Of a stretch of DNA of 64,000 nt, positions 48,854 to 59,646 are shown in pieces. The notes beneath the pieces are model-generated. The model did not search any database and was not told the DNA's origin. It worked only from the letters and a program-made list of their open reading frames with translations. Where the stretch lies: the NCBI RefSeq assembly GCF_001559595.1, contig NZ_LNTY01000058.1, forward strand, positions 1-64,000, read 5' to 3'. This DNA comes from Enterovibrio coralii. GTDB lineage: Bacteria > Pseudomonadota > Gammaproteobacteria > Enterobacterales > Vibrionaceae. The translations under genes and the position numbers were made by a program. Numbering within the stretch: the first letter of the stretch is position 1; each line of letters begins with the position of its first letter.

Positions 48854-50076
48854 TGGCGCGTTATCGCTATACCGCCCGCACCTCCCAAGGCAAGCGGGTG
48901 ACCGAGGTCTTGGAAGCGGCGAGCGAACGCGAAGCCATGGCTGCCATTGCCAGTTCAGGAAAGATTTTGTTGTCGCTAGAGCAGACAACGGCACGCGTTA
49001 AACAAGCAAACTCGTCCACGGGTTTGTTTCAGCGCAAAGTGAAGCTGGATGCGATCGTTATCCTATGCCGACAAATGTATAGCCTAACCAAAGCAGGCGT
49101 GCCTTTATTGCGCGCGATTAAAGGCTTAACGGACAGTACTGCTGACCCGATGTTGAAAGAGGCATTGCACAGCGTGGGCAGTGAGCTTTCGAACGGTCGA
49201 CCGTTGTCATCTGCAATGCGAGACCATCCTCGCGTGTTTAGCGACCTGTTTGTGTCACTGATTCAGGTGGGTGAGAACACGGGCCGCTTGGATGATGCCA
49301 TGTTGCAGCTTGCTGAATACTACGAGCAGGAAATCGAAACCCGCCGTCGTATCAAATCAGCACTGCGCTATCCAAGCTTTGTGCTGACCGTCATCATCGG
49401 TGCCATTGCGTTTTTGAATGTAAAAGTCGTGCCGCAGTTTGTTGGCATGTTTGAAAAGTTCGGCTCGGATCTTCCACTGCCGACCAAGATCTTGATGGCG
49501 ACATCGAGCTTTTTCGTCAATTACTGGTGGCTAATCGTGATTTCCACCGTGTGTTCTTTCCTTGGCTGGCAGGTCTGGAAAAACACTGAAAAGGGCCGAG
49601 TAAGTTGGGACCGATTTAAGATTCGCTTACCTATTGTCGGCACGCTGTTAAATCGCGCATTGATGAGCCGATTCTCTCGCACCTTTGCGTTGATGCTGCG
49701 TGCAGGCGTGCCGCTGAATACCGCGCTGCAAATGTCCGGCGAAGCCTTGGATAACCATTTCCTCGCTGGTGAAGTCGACAAGATGAAAGGCGCGATTGAG
49801 TCGGGGATGAACCTGAGTTCGGTCACGGCAAATAGCAAGCTCTTTACGCCACTGGTTCACCAGATGATTCAGGTGGGCGAGGAAACCGGCCAAATCGACA
49901 ACTTGCTGTTGGAAGCGAGTGAGTTTTACGACCGCGAAGTGGATTACGACTTAAAGACCTTGTCGGCACGCATTGAGCCTATTTTGCTGATCGTGGTGGC
50001 TGGCATGGTGCTGATTTTGGCATTGGGTATCTTCCTGCCGATGTGGAACATGCTTGACCTCATTCGCGGTGGTTAA
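48853..50076 (+). CDS. mshG: MSHA biogenesis protein MshG (GspF/PilC-type platform)
   Basis: This is a 407-residue inner-membrane platform protein with two T2SSF repeats (LCRQMYSLTKAGVPLLRAI and FSRTFALMLRAGVPLNTAL) and three membrane helices (about 175-195, 220-240, 378-398). It connects MshE to the growing pilus. The ATG overlaps the last base of the mshE stop. Confidence 0.95.
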   Translation: MARYRYTARTSQGKRVTEVLEAASEREAMAAIASSGKILLSLEQTTARVKQANSSTGLFQRKVKLDAIVILCRQMYSLTKAGVPLLRAIKGLTDSTADPMLKEALHSVGSELSNGRPLSSAMRDHPRVFSDLFVSLIQVGENTGRLDDAMLQLAEYYEQEIETRRRIKSALRYPSFVLTVIIGAIAFLNVKVVPQFVGMFEKFGSDLPLPTKILMATSSFFVNYWWLIVISTVCSFLGWQVWKNTEKGRVSWDRFKIRLPIVGTLLNRALMSRFSRTFALMLRAGVPLNTALQMSGEALDNHFLAGEVDKMKGAIESGMNLSSVTANSKLFTPLVHQMIQVGEETGQIDNLLLEASEFYDREVDYDLKTLSARIEPILLIVVAGMVLILALGIFLPMWNMLDLIRGG

Positions 50077-50077
50077 C

Positions 50078-50674
50078 GTGTTTGGGCTCGAAAAGACCTG
50101 GGTGGAGTGGGGGATTCTCACAACCATTATCGGCAGTTTAAGCCTTGCGGCGTCTCCGGCTATCGAGCAAGTGATGGACTATGCCGATGAAGTCGAATTT
50201 CGCTATCTCGCGAATGCTTTCGCGGGTGGCGTGAAAAACGTACAAATGCGAGCAACACTGCAACCTATTGATAGACAAAGCGATATGGTGACAGTGGATG
50301 GGATGACCTTTCGATTGCTGCCTAAAAACGACAGCCAAGCAGGCCAACCTTATGCGCTTAAAGGCGGGGCGACGGACTTAGCAAACTTGTCATCGCAAGA
50401 TTGTGGTGCGCTGTTTAATGCACTCACTGGCCAGTCTTACTGGCTGGAAAATGATTTACGGCCGAAGGCGTTCACGCGCCCTCAGCCTTTGGTTCGAGCG
50501 ATAGTGGCCAAGGACAAAGGTATCAGATCCAGCCCCTATTGCCGATTTGAAAGACCGGTGCGCGCCGGTTTTTGGGGAGATGATTCGTCAGCCACACTGG
50601 CGCGTCATGTTTTTGCCTATTACCCAGCTTCTGGGCGGGTAGAGGTATTAAGAAAGACAGGAGAAGTAAAATGA
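50078..50674 (+). CDS. mshF: MSHA biogenesis protein MshF
   Basis: This is a 198-residue membrane-anchored protein with one N-terminal hydrophobic segment (WGILTTIIGSLSLAASPAI). The GTG at 50078, preceded by GCGGTGG and one base after the mshG stop, is the likely start. Its molecular role in pilus assembly is poorly defined; assignment is by position and general MshF appearance. Confidence 0.78.
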   Translation: MFGLEKTWVEWGILTTIIGSLSLAASPAIEQVMDYADEVEFRYLANAFAGGVKNVQMRATLQPIDRQSDMVTVDGMTFRLLPKNDSQAGQPYALKGGATDLANLSSQDCGALFNALTGQSYWLENDLRPKAFTRPQPLVRAIVAKDKGIRSSPYCRFERPVRAGFWGDDSSATLARHVFAYYPASGRVEVLRKTGEVK

Positions 50675-51105
50675 AACGTCAAGGCGGTTTTACACTGATC
50701 GAAATGATCGTGGTAATTGTAATTCTTGGTATTTTATCCGTTACCGCAGCACCAAAGTTTTTGAGCTTCAAAGATGATGCGCAAGCCGGAGCATTAGAAG
50801 GGCTAAAAGCGGCAATGCAAAGTGCAGCAAGCATCGTTAATGGTTCTTTCCTTATCTCGGGAGCTGATGCCAACAGCAAAGTTGGAGATGTGCTTGTACA
50901 CAATGGTTTCCCAGATGCAACATCGACTGGTATTGGTGAGGCGATCGAAACAGCAGATTTTGAACCGTACACAACCGGATCTACCCCAGCAGGATCAATT
51001 GAGTATACCTTTGTTGAAGGCGGTGGGACGAAATGTGTAATTTATACAAAGTCAGCAGCGTTGAATGTAAACCCCGTTATTGCTGTTGGTGATTGCACCA
51101 AGTGA
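50671..51105 (+). CDS. mshA: MSHA-type prepilin, probable major pilin MshA
   Basis: This is a 144-residue type IV prepilin. The leader MKRQG is cleaved before GFTLIEMIVVIVILGIL, with the invariant Glu5. APKFLSFKDDAQAGALEGLKAAM continues the N-terminal helix as in MshA. Two cysteines near the end (KCVIY...VGDC) can form the D-region disulfide. A strong AGGAG site precedes the ATG. V. cholerae has mshB and mshA here; only one prepilin gene lies between mshF and mshC in this window, so it may fill the major-pilin role alone. Confidence 0.85.
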   Translation: MKRQGGFTLIEMIVVIVILGILSVTAAPKFLSFKDDAQAGALEGLKAAMQSAASIVNGSFLISGADANSKVGDVLVHNGFPDATSTGIGEAIETADFEPYTTGSTPAGSIEYTFVEGGGTKCVIYTKSAALNVNPVIAVGDCTK

Positions 51106-51132
51106 TAAATTGAAGCGATTCTAGTTGGTTTA

Positions 51133-51591
51133 ATGGTGTTAGATAGAGGCTTCACACTCGTCGAGTTAGTCACCGTATTGGTGATCCTTTCGGTTTTGAG
51201 TGTGTATGCTGTACCGCGCCTGTCGGGGGCTGAATCCTTTTCAGTGACCAGTGCGCGGGATACGGGCTTGTCTGTTGTCAGGCAAGTCCAACTCAGGGCA
51301 ATGCAGCAAGAAGATCCTTCTAATAGCTGCTTTGCCTTGAACCTCACTGCCACCCGATTTGGCGGCAGTGTCGCTTCTGATTCCTGTAAGTTGGGTGACG
51401 ACGGCAACCGCAGCGATGTGGTTGACCTCTCTGATGCCAAAGTTAGGGCGTCAGGACCTGCATCCATTGCGTTTGATTTACTCGGCCGCCCAACCTGCGT
51501 TGGCGGTACTTGCAAAATTACCTTTTCCCAAGGCAGTGCTTCAGCCAGTATTTGCGCCAATAGCGAGGGCTATTTCTATGCCTGTAGCTGA
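51133..51591 (+). CDS. mshC: MSHA minor prepilin MshC
   Basis: This is a 152-residue prepilin-like protein with a very short leader (MVLDR) and the GFTLVELVTVLVILSVLSVYAVPRL helix. The C-terminal domain is Cys-rich (NSCF, DSCKL, PTCVGGTC, ASICANSEGYFYACS). It starts 27 bases after the pilin gene. Confidence 0.9.
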   Translation: MVLDRGFTLVELVTVLVILSVLSVYAVPRLSGAESFSVTSARDTGLSVVRQVQLRAMQQEDPSNSCFALNLTATRFGGSVASDSCKLGDDGNRSDVVDLSDAKVRASGPASIAFDLLGRPTCVGGTCKITFSQGSASASICANSEGYFYACS

Positions 51592-52188
51592 GCCACATCA
51601 TCGGAATTCTGCCTATCAGCAAGGCTATACGCTGGTAGAGCTTGTAATCGGCATTGTTGTGTTTGGTGTAGCGCTGGTTTTAATGGGCACGACCTTGTTT
51701 CCCATGTTCACAAAATCTGCTGACCCACATTACGAAGCGAGAGCCGCCGCGTTAGGACAGGCCGTGATGACGGATGTGCTCGCCAGACAGTTTGATCAAA
51801 ACAGTGATGCTGATGGTAGTCGCTGGCGCTGTGACGAAAACGCTGAAGCAGTGCGAAACAAAAATATCTTAGCCCCAGACACGATTCCGGCTTGCTCTCG
51901 CATGTTGGCAGGCATTGCTAACAATAACTTCGTTGCCGTGGAAGATTATATCGGTTGTTGGGGTGTAGAAACCGCGTGTACGCAAGCATATCGCGGCTCC
52001 TTAGACGGTCTTGTCGGCGGGCTTGCCTCAGATTTTCTAGCTTCACCGTGGACATCAATGTGGTGTATGACGCCAGTACGTTTACCGACTCCACTAACAA
52101 TGATTATCTCTATAAACGTGTCGATTTAACTGTCGATACGGGCAGTTTCGGCAATTATGATTTTTCTGCGTATAGGGGCAATTTCTGA
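51578..52188 (+). CDS. mshD: MSHA minor prepilin MshD (one frame break)
   Basis: Repaired, this is a 203-residue prepilin-like protein. The leader MPVAEPHHRNSAYQQ precedes GYTLVELVIGIVVFGVALVLM. The frame breaks in the T run at 52033-52036; one more T reads LASDFSSFTVDINVVYDAS, and the product ends at 52188. The start at 51578 lies within the end of mshC and its last base is shared with the mshO start. Minor pilins of this type probably prime pilus assembly. Confidence 0.88.
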
Positions 52189-52933
52189 TGCCTCATCAAC
52201 GCGGATTTACTCTGATCGAAATCATCGTCACACTGACGATTCTGGCCATTGTCTCCATTGGCATTTCTGGCTTTTTAGAGTCAGGTGCTCAGGGTTATGT
52301 CGAAGCCAAAAACCGTGAGGCCCTGCAATCTCAGGCGCGTTTTGTGGTGGAGCGGTTAGGGCGTGAAATCCGCCATGCTGTACCGGGCAGTTTGCTCATC
52401 TCAAATAACGATCGGTGTCTGCGCTATACGCCCATTAAATATACTGGGGTTTACTCTGACAGAGAGCCAAACGCTGACACGCTAAGCGTAGCGATGTCTT
52501 CTGAGAACAATGGGTGGGTATCTGCTATAAACCGCGGTGGGTATCGCATCGCTTTCTTGCCAATGACGCCATCAAACCTTGATGTCGGAAATGCGCAAAG
52601 TTTTGCGCTTACTTCCGCAAACGCGGGGAACAGTGTGTTGACGCTGGATAGGGATACCACCAAAGAGTGGCCAGTTGAAAGCCCTTCCAAACGCTTTTAT
52701 ATCTACAAAGACGCGGTCAACTTTTGTTTTGATATCGCAAGCGGCGCACTGACACGTCAAGAAGGCACGGGCAACGCGTGGTGCTCGCAGAAGGATTACT
52801 CGATGGCAGTGATTTTGCGCTTGATACCGCCTCGCTGTCGCGCTCTAACATGTTGCGTGTCCACTATCGCTTCGGTCAAGGCGGTGAAGTGTCCGTATAC
52901 AACCAGCATATTCAGGTGATGAATGCGCCATAA
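52188..52933 (+). CDS. mshO: MSHA minor prepilin MshO (one frame break)
   Basis: Repaired, this is a 248-residue prepilin-like protein. MPHQR precedes GFTLIEIIVTLTILAIVSIGISGFLESG. The frame breaks near 52777; the shifted frame continues AEGLLDGSDFALDTAS, LRVHYRFGQGGEVSVYN and ends IQVMNAP at 52933. The tail in the unshifted frame is Cys/Arg-rich and unlike the family. The repaired end overlaps the mshP start by 11 bases. Confidence 0.87.
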
Positions 52934-53378
52934 CCTCCGCCACTCCCAACGCGGCAGCATGTTGATTGTTGCTGTGTTTGCGCTTACCGCAATGGCAGCG
53001 TTAGGTACTGTGCTAATGCAAATTAACTGGTCGCAAAAAGACACGACAACCCGTGAAGTGCTTGGCGCGCGTGCATGGTTTGCCGCAAGCAGCGGCACTG
53101 AATATGCTATGACTAAGTTATTTCCTCTTGCGACAATTCCCGCAAATGTCGTAAGTGAAGCGACGCTTGCTCAACAAGCTTGTTCCGCAATACCTGATGT
53201 GGGTGAGACCATCGATTTTTCGGCTTCTGGGCTAACTGGCTGCACTGTAACTGTTAGCTGCGATATCGTAGCGGGTACAGTTGAACAGTACTTGATCACG
53301 AGTAAAGGCCAATGTGGCAGTGCGCAGTTTAGTGTTACTCGAACACAGGAAAGTTGGGCAAAGGTGTTGGTACCATGA
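52923..53378 (+). CDS. mshP: MSHA biogenesis protein MshP
   Basis: This is a 151-residue PilX-like membrane-anchored protein. The N-terminus RHSQRGSMLIVAVFALTAMAALG is a single membrane helix without a canonical prepilin Glu5, followed by a small Cys-containing periplasmic domain (QACSAI, GCTVTVSC, GQCGSAQF). Its stop overlaps the mshQ start (ATGA). Confidence 0.88.
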   Translation: MRHNLRHSQRGSMLIVAVFALTAMAALGTVLMQINWSQKDTTTREVLGARAWFAASSGTEYAMTKLFPLATIPANVVSEATLAQQACSAIPDVGETIDFSASGLTGCTVTVSCDIVAGTVEQYLITSKGQCGSAQFSVTRTQESWAKVLVP

Positions 53379-56300
53379 TCATTAAAAATGTCCTAGCGAT
53401 ACTCATTCTGCTCTTCAGTTTTCATGTGTCAGCGTCTTATATCAACTACTTTCCAGGGCCAGCTCAAGCTCCTAGGTCTGCGAATCCAAACTCTGATAAT
53501 TCTGAACTTTTCATGAATGGGAATGGTTATATTGTCAATCTGGGGGCCGGCACCGTTGAGATAGGGTTCAATAAGTATTCGCCACGTGGGCAGGAAAAAC
53601 ACTGTTCAACGGATGGGAAAACATTCGAAAAATGTGTAAACAATAAAGATTTGCGCGGAGACAATGCTGGCCTTGTTTTAATAAAAGACTCAGAGCTTGA
53701 TCCAAGAGAATTTCCTGGTGAATGGGATGGGTCTAGAGACAACCTAAAGCCAACTGATCCCAAATTTAAAATAGTTCGAGTCAGTCAAAACTTGTCCTTA
53801 GATTCCGGTGTGTATCATTTTGGAGAGCTGGTTGTCGGCAATGGCAAATCCATTACAGTCAAAGGCAAGGTTGAAATACATGTCAACCAATTACATTTAA
53901 ATGGTAGTGCAAAGGTTAACTTAAACGGCGTACCAGAAAACCTCACCATTTGGGTACATGGTGGTGATGGTGAAGTTAATGATATGCCCTCTGTTCAGTT
54001 GAACTATGGTTCTACTGTTCACGGCTATATATATACGCAAGCAGGTGTGGACTTTGGTGGTAACAATGACGTTTTAGGGGCAGTAACTGCCAATAACATT
54101 AAAATGAATCAAAACTCGACCATCACTTACTCTTCATTGTACGCTGATTACAAACTGGTTATGACGCCGAAAAACACTTATTCGAGTTCATGTTCTAGGG
54201 TTCCAATAACATTCCAAGTTATGGACAAAAATGGCGAACTACTGAAGGATATCTCAGGAAATTTAGAGGCAACGATAACGCGTCAACAAGAACATTCTTG
54301 TTGGGCTATTTCACCTGAGTCCACCTGTTTTTCTAGCCCCGCGAAAGTACTACTTACTGAGGGGAGTAGAACGCTCTGGCTTCAGAGTGACGCAAACAAT
54401 ACGGTGAATGTGAGTGCTGAGTTTTATAGCGATAAAACAGGTATATTACGTGAAATAGGGGGAAGATATCGATTTGCTCCCGTTAGTTTTCGGGTAACGC
54501 CAGAGCCAGTAAAAATGGTTGCAGGGAAGCCCCAGTTTTTGTCTCTCGAAGCCGTGGCAGCGACGGGAGGCCAATGTGAAGTTGTTGGTGATTATAACGG
54601 AATCAAAACTCTTGCCATTGGCGAGACTCAATATCTAAGCCCAAATTATGTTGATGGAACGGAAGCACCCACTTCACTTGAGTTCCTAAACGTTCCCCTA
54701 GAAAAGTTTAAGTTGGTCACGTTTGTTGATGGGCTTGCAAAAGATGCTTTTGAAGTTAGGTATGCAGACGCTGGCCAATTAAGTTTTAGTCTTTACGAAT
54801 TTGATATAAATGAGATTGACCCGGCACTGAATCAACAGGATAAAGCAGCTGATGAAGACAACAGGGTTCGAGGCACAGCGTACTTGGATGTTAGGCCTTA
54901 TACGTTGCTATTTGTGACGCCAATGCGAATAAAGGACATTCGACTGAAAATGATGCATTTACCTATGCAGGTTCCCCATTCAGTGTGAATCTAAAACCAG
55001 TGATTTGGCTTGATGGAGATAGAGAAGACGAATCCAGAATCGATTTATCTCTCAAAGACTATTGCACTCGAGAATCCACCCCGAGCTTTTGGCATGACAA
55101 TGCCCCAGAAGCCACATTAGGGTTAAGAAGCAAAGCCAAAATTGTTTCTCCATCCCAAGGCAGTAATGCCAGCGTGAGCGGCACTATCAGCAAACAGCAT
55201 ACTGAAGCAGTAAATGGACTCTACGCTTTTCCGTCACTGAAGATTGAGGATGTGGGTGTTTACCGATTACGTTCCAAAGTTACTGGAAAATACTTGGATA
55301 TGAAGGTGAATCGAGGTGAGTTACCTGTTGGCCGTTTCTACCCATCTCACTTTGGTATCGCGTCTGAATTCAAACGTGGCGTAGAGGCAGCGAATGATGA
55401 AGATGGTAATGGTTTTACCTATCTAGAGCAGCCGTTTGTGGGTGAGTACACCATTCATGCCATGGACATCAACGACAAGCCGGTGAAGAACTATCACCTC
55501 TATACTGGCACGAACGATAAAGCCCAGTTCGAGGATTGGGTGATTGATCCCGGCACTCAATATCCTTATGAGGGCTCAGACCTAAGCGCGCGCTGGCAAG
55601 GTGCTCGCCTTGGAAACACGCAGTGGGTTGCAGGCACTGGCGGCGTGAGTGAGGTGAAAGTCTCGGGCAATATGGTGATGCGAAAAGCAGATAACGAGGA
55701 CGGGCCCTTTGAGCCACTTCGCTTTGCAGCAGGCGTTGCCGTCGCTGATCGAGATAACACCCAGTTCGAGCTTTGCGCCAATCAAGGCGACTTTGGCTGC
55801 TCAAAGTCGGTAAAACACCCGACTGATGATCGATTTGGTGCACAAGTCGCGGAAGGGCCATTCTTCTTCGGCAGAATACGCGTGGGCAGTTTTACTGAAA
55901 CCCAAGATTTTTCTGGGGAACAAAATCTGCCTGTTATCGTCGAATACTGGAATGGCCGCCGTTTTGCGACAAATTCTCGTGATAACGCCTCGTTTGTCCA
56001 CCTGGCGGGCAGCCTCAAACAGCAACTGGTCAACAACAGCCAAAACCTTGAAACGCAAATCCAGTGGCAAGATGGCTCTACCACAGAAGGCACCGAGTCT
56101 GTTGCGAACGGTGTATATACCTTTAAGGTTGTGCCACAGCAAGGAAACGAGACCTTACCGTTCCGCGAGCAGTTCCGTTTCTGGCAATGCTTGGCATCCG
56201 GTTGTGAGGTGGATGAAACCACAGTGACAGGATTTGTCGAGCAACCTTGGCTGCAATATGGGTGGGAAAGTGCCACCGAACTGAAAAAGACCTCTGGCTT

Positions 56301-56379
56301 GGTAACGTACGGGCATTATCGAGGAAGTGATCGACTTATCTATAAAGGTGAAAAAAACATCACTTTGACAGGGGAATGA
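53375..56379 (+). CDS. mshQ: MSHA biogenesis protein MshQ (one frame break)
   Basis: Repaired, this is a 1001-residue secreted protein. A signal peptide (MIIKNVLAILILLFSFHVSAS) precedes a repetitive beta-rich segment (about 140-250: GELVVGNGKSITVKGKVEI, LTIWVHGGDGEV, VHGYIYTQAGVDFGG), several Ig-like stretches, and a C-terminal half of the kind found in MshQ (DUF6701). The frame breaks near 54905-54907 and one base restores YTLAICDANANKGHSTENDAFTYAGSPFSVNLK. The first two thirds are AT-rich while the end is GC-richer. It is probably a pilus-tip or surface component; the function is not established. Confidence 0.83.
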
Positions 56380-56486
56380 AAAAAAAGACTGATCTCATTC
56401 AGGTTTGTAGATCATCACCTTGCCGCGCCCCGTCTGCGTTGGTACATTTAGCGGAATTTGAAGAATTTTATAGCTTGCAGGATTAA

Positions 56487-57539
<1,053 letters not shown>

Positions 57540-57615
57540 TATCTTCTTGCAAGGCATGTTGGCGAACAAAGTTGAACTTGAAAGGTCAACATGCCCTTTT
57601 ACAGGTTGTAACTGA

Positions 57616-58566
57616 ATGAAACCAATATTTGGCCGTGGGCCATCTCTACAATTACGCCTGTTGTTTGCTCTTTTGGTATCAGCCAGCTTAATGCTGGCTG
57701 ATAGCCGTCTTGGTGCATTTACAAACTTCCGCTATCTGCTTAACTCCATGGTCGCGCCGCTGCAATACGCGTCGAACGTACCGCGTGACATGTTGGACAA
57801 TCTGTTCCGTCAGTTCACGTCTCATCAGCAACTTCTTATTGATAACGCCAAGCTTAAAGAAGAAGTGTTAACGCTTCGCTCTGGCCAATTGCTGTTTGAT
57901 CAAATGGAGCAAGAAAACCAGCGACTACGAGAATTGCTGGGATCGCCGTTTGTGCGTGATGAACGCAAAATGGTGGCGGAGGTCATGGCCGTGGACTCCG
58001 ATCCTTATAAGCACCAAGTCATGATCGATAAAGGTCGAACAAACGGTGTGTATGAAGGACAGCCCGTGATTAACGAACGCGGGATTGTCGGACAAGTTTC
58101 TTATGTGGGCGCGCACAACAGCCGCGTTCTGCTGATCACCGACCCAACGCATGCGATCCCTGTTCAGGTCGTCAGAAATGACGTGCGTGTGATTGCGGCA
58201 GGTCGTGGTCAAACCGATAACATCCAGCTGGAAAACATTCCAAGCAGTGCAGATATTGAACCCGGCGACATGCTGGTGACATCTGGCTTGGGCGGTGTGT
58301 TCCCAGAAGGGTATCCGGTCGCGAAAGTCACCTCATTCTCGTTTGATAACAAACGTCCGTTTGCACAGGTGGATGCCAAGCCTGAAGTGCAGTTTGACCG
58401 CTTGCGTTACCTGCTGCTTGTTTGGCCGACAAATGTGGACAAGAACAATGCCCCAGCAGCGACTGCACCTGTGACGGAACAGCCACAAACCGAGGCTGCT
58501 GAGAAACCAGCAGACGCAGAGAACAAACCGGCAGACGCAGAGAATAAAGAGAAGACCGATGGCTAA
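57616..58566 (+). CDS. mreC: Rod shape-determining protein MreC
   Basis: This is a 316-residue bitopic protein. One membrane helix near residues 11-30 (LRLLFALLVSASLMLADS) is followed by a coiled coil (about 65-105) and the beta-barrel domain (EVMAVDSDPYKHQVMIDKG, GIVGQVSYVGAHNSRVLLITD, VTSGLGGVFPEGYPVAKV). A low-complexity Ala/Pro/Glu/Lys tail ends the protein. It overlaps mreD by 8 bases. Confidence 0.97.
   Translation: MKPIFGRGPSLQLRLLFALLVSASLMLADSRLGAFTNFRYLLNSMVAPLQYASNVPRDMLDNLFRQFTSHQQLLIDNAKLKEEVLTLRSGQLLFDQMEQENQRLRELLGSPFVRDERKMVAEVMAVDSDPYKHQVMIDKGRTNGVYEGQPVINERGIVGQVSYVGAHNSRVLLITDPTHAIPVQVVRNDVRVIAAGRGQTDNIQLENIPSSADIEPGDMLVTSGLGGVFPEGYPVAKVTSFSFDNKRPFAQVDAKPEVQFDRLRYLLLVWPTNVDKNNAPAATAPVTEQPQTEAAEKPADAENKPADAENKEKTDG
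58504..58545 (+). repeat. 21-base tandem duplication in the mreC tail
   Basis: Two adjacent 21-base units differ at two positions and encode KPADAEN twice. They lie in the disordered C-terminal tail of MreC and are likely a recent slippage duplication. Confidence 0.85.
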
Positions 58567-59047
58567 TTCTACCTTGCGTGGCCACGCACTTATTTGGCTG
58601 TCGTTTATTGTCGCCCTGATTTTACAGGCCGCACCTTGGCCGGGAGAGCTGGCACCGTTCAGACCGTCATGGGTATTGCTGGTGGCGTTTTACTGGGTGC
58701 TTGCTTTGCCACACCGCGTCAACGTGGGTACGGCACTGGTGCTGGGTTTGCTCTGGGATTTGATGCTGGGTTCTACGCTGGGTGTACGAGGCCTGATGAT
58801 GTCAGTGCTGGTGTATATCGTGGCACTGAACTTTCAGATGCTGCGTAATATGTCGTTGTGGCAACAGGCGGCAATTTTGTCGTTGCTGACGCTGGCAGGC
58901 AAAGTGCTCGAATTTTGGGCGGAATATTTGGTCTCCGATGTGAAGTTTGACCCAACCCTTCTTTGGTCTGGTGTGCTTAACTTCTTATTGTGGCCTTGGT
59001 TATTTTTGCTGTTGCGACGCGTGCGTCGTCAGTTCTCGATTAAATAA
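58559..59047 (+). CDS. mreD: Rod shape-determining protein MreD
   Basis: This is a 162-residue membrane protein with five to six helices (IWLSFIVALILQAAPWP, VLLVAFYWVLALPHRV, LVLGLLWDLMLGSTLGVRGL). The family signature with GLLWDLMLG and GxRGL is present. It overlaps mreC and is followed by maf. Confidence 0.96.
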   Translation: MANSTLRGHALIWLSFIVALILQAAPWPGELAPFRPSWVLLVAFYWVLALPHRVNVGTALVLGLLWDLMLGSTLGVRGLMMSVLVYIVALNFQMLRNMSLWQQAAILSLLTLAGKVLEFWAEYLVSDVKFDPTLLWSGVLNFLLWPWLFLLLRRVRRQFSIK

Positions 59048-59059
59048 AGTGGTGAGCCA

Positions 59060-59646
59060 ATGGCGGATCTTCAGCTTTATCTCGCATCTGCCTCTCCTCG
59101 CAGAAAGGCACTGCTTGAACAACTAAACCTTTCTTTCGACGTATTGCGCGTCGACGTTGAAGAGCAACGCCAAGCTCAAGAGCAAGCGGTGGACTATGTC
59201 CGCCGTTTGTCCTTTGATAAGGCCATGGCGGGTGTCCAAGTGGCACCACAATCCTTACCTGTTCTGGGCTCAGACACCATCGTTGTCTGTGACGGGCAGG
59301 TGATGGAAAAGCCAAAAGATATCGAACATTCACGCCAAATGCTGTCGCTGCTATCCGGTCGACAGCATCAGTCATGACAGCGGTGACGCTTGCTGACAGG
59401 AACCATTCACTGACAACGCTTGTCACAACAGATGTATGGTTTAAGTCGCTGTCTTTAGACGAGATAGATGCTTACTGGGAAAGCGGCGAGCCGTGTGACA
59501 AGGCTGGAAGCTATGCTATCCAAGGCCTCGGCGGTCGTTTCGTGACTCGCATTGAAGGTAGCTACCATGCGGTGGTGGGTTTGCCTCTTTATGAAACAGA
59601 CGCTCTGTTTAACGAATTTAAAAAATTAAGCGGTGAAAACCTATGA
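59060..59646 (+). CDS. maf: Maf/YhdE-type nucleotide pyrophosphatase (one frame break)
   Basis: Repaired, this is a 195-residue cytoplasmic enzyme that hydrolyses non-canonical or dTTP/UTP-type nucleotides. [17 protein letters not shown] is the substrate loop, [11 protein letters not shown] and the C-terminal [28 protein letters not shown] are family hallmarks. The frame breaks near 59371 and one G joins GRQHQ to VMTAVTLA. It lies between mreD and rng, as in other gammaproteobacteria. Confidence 0.94.
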
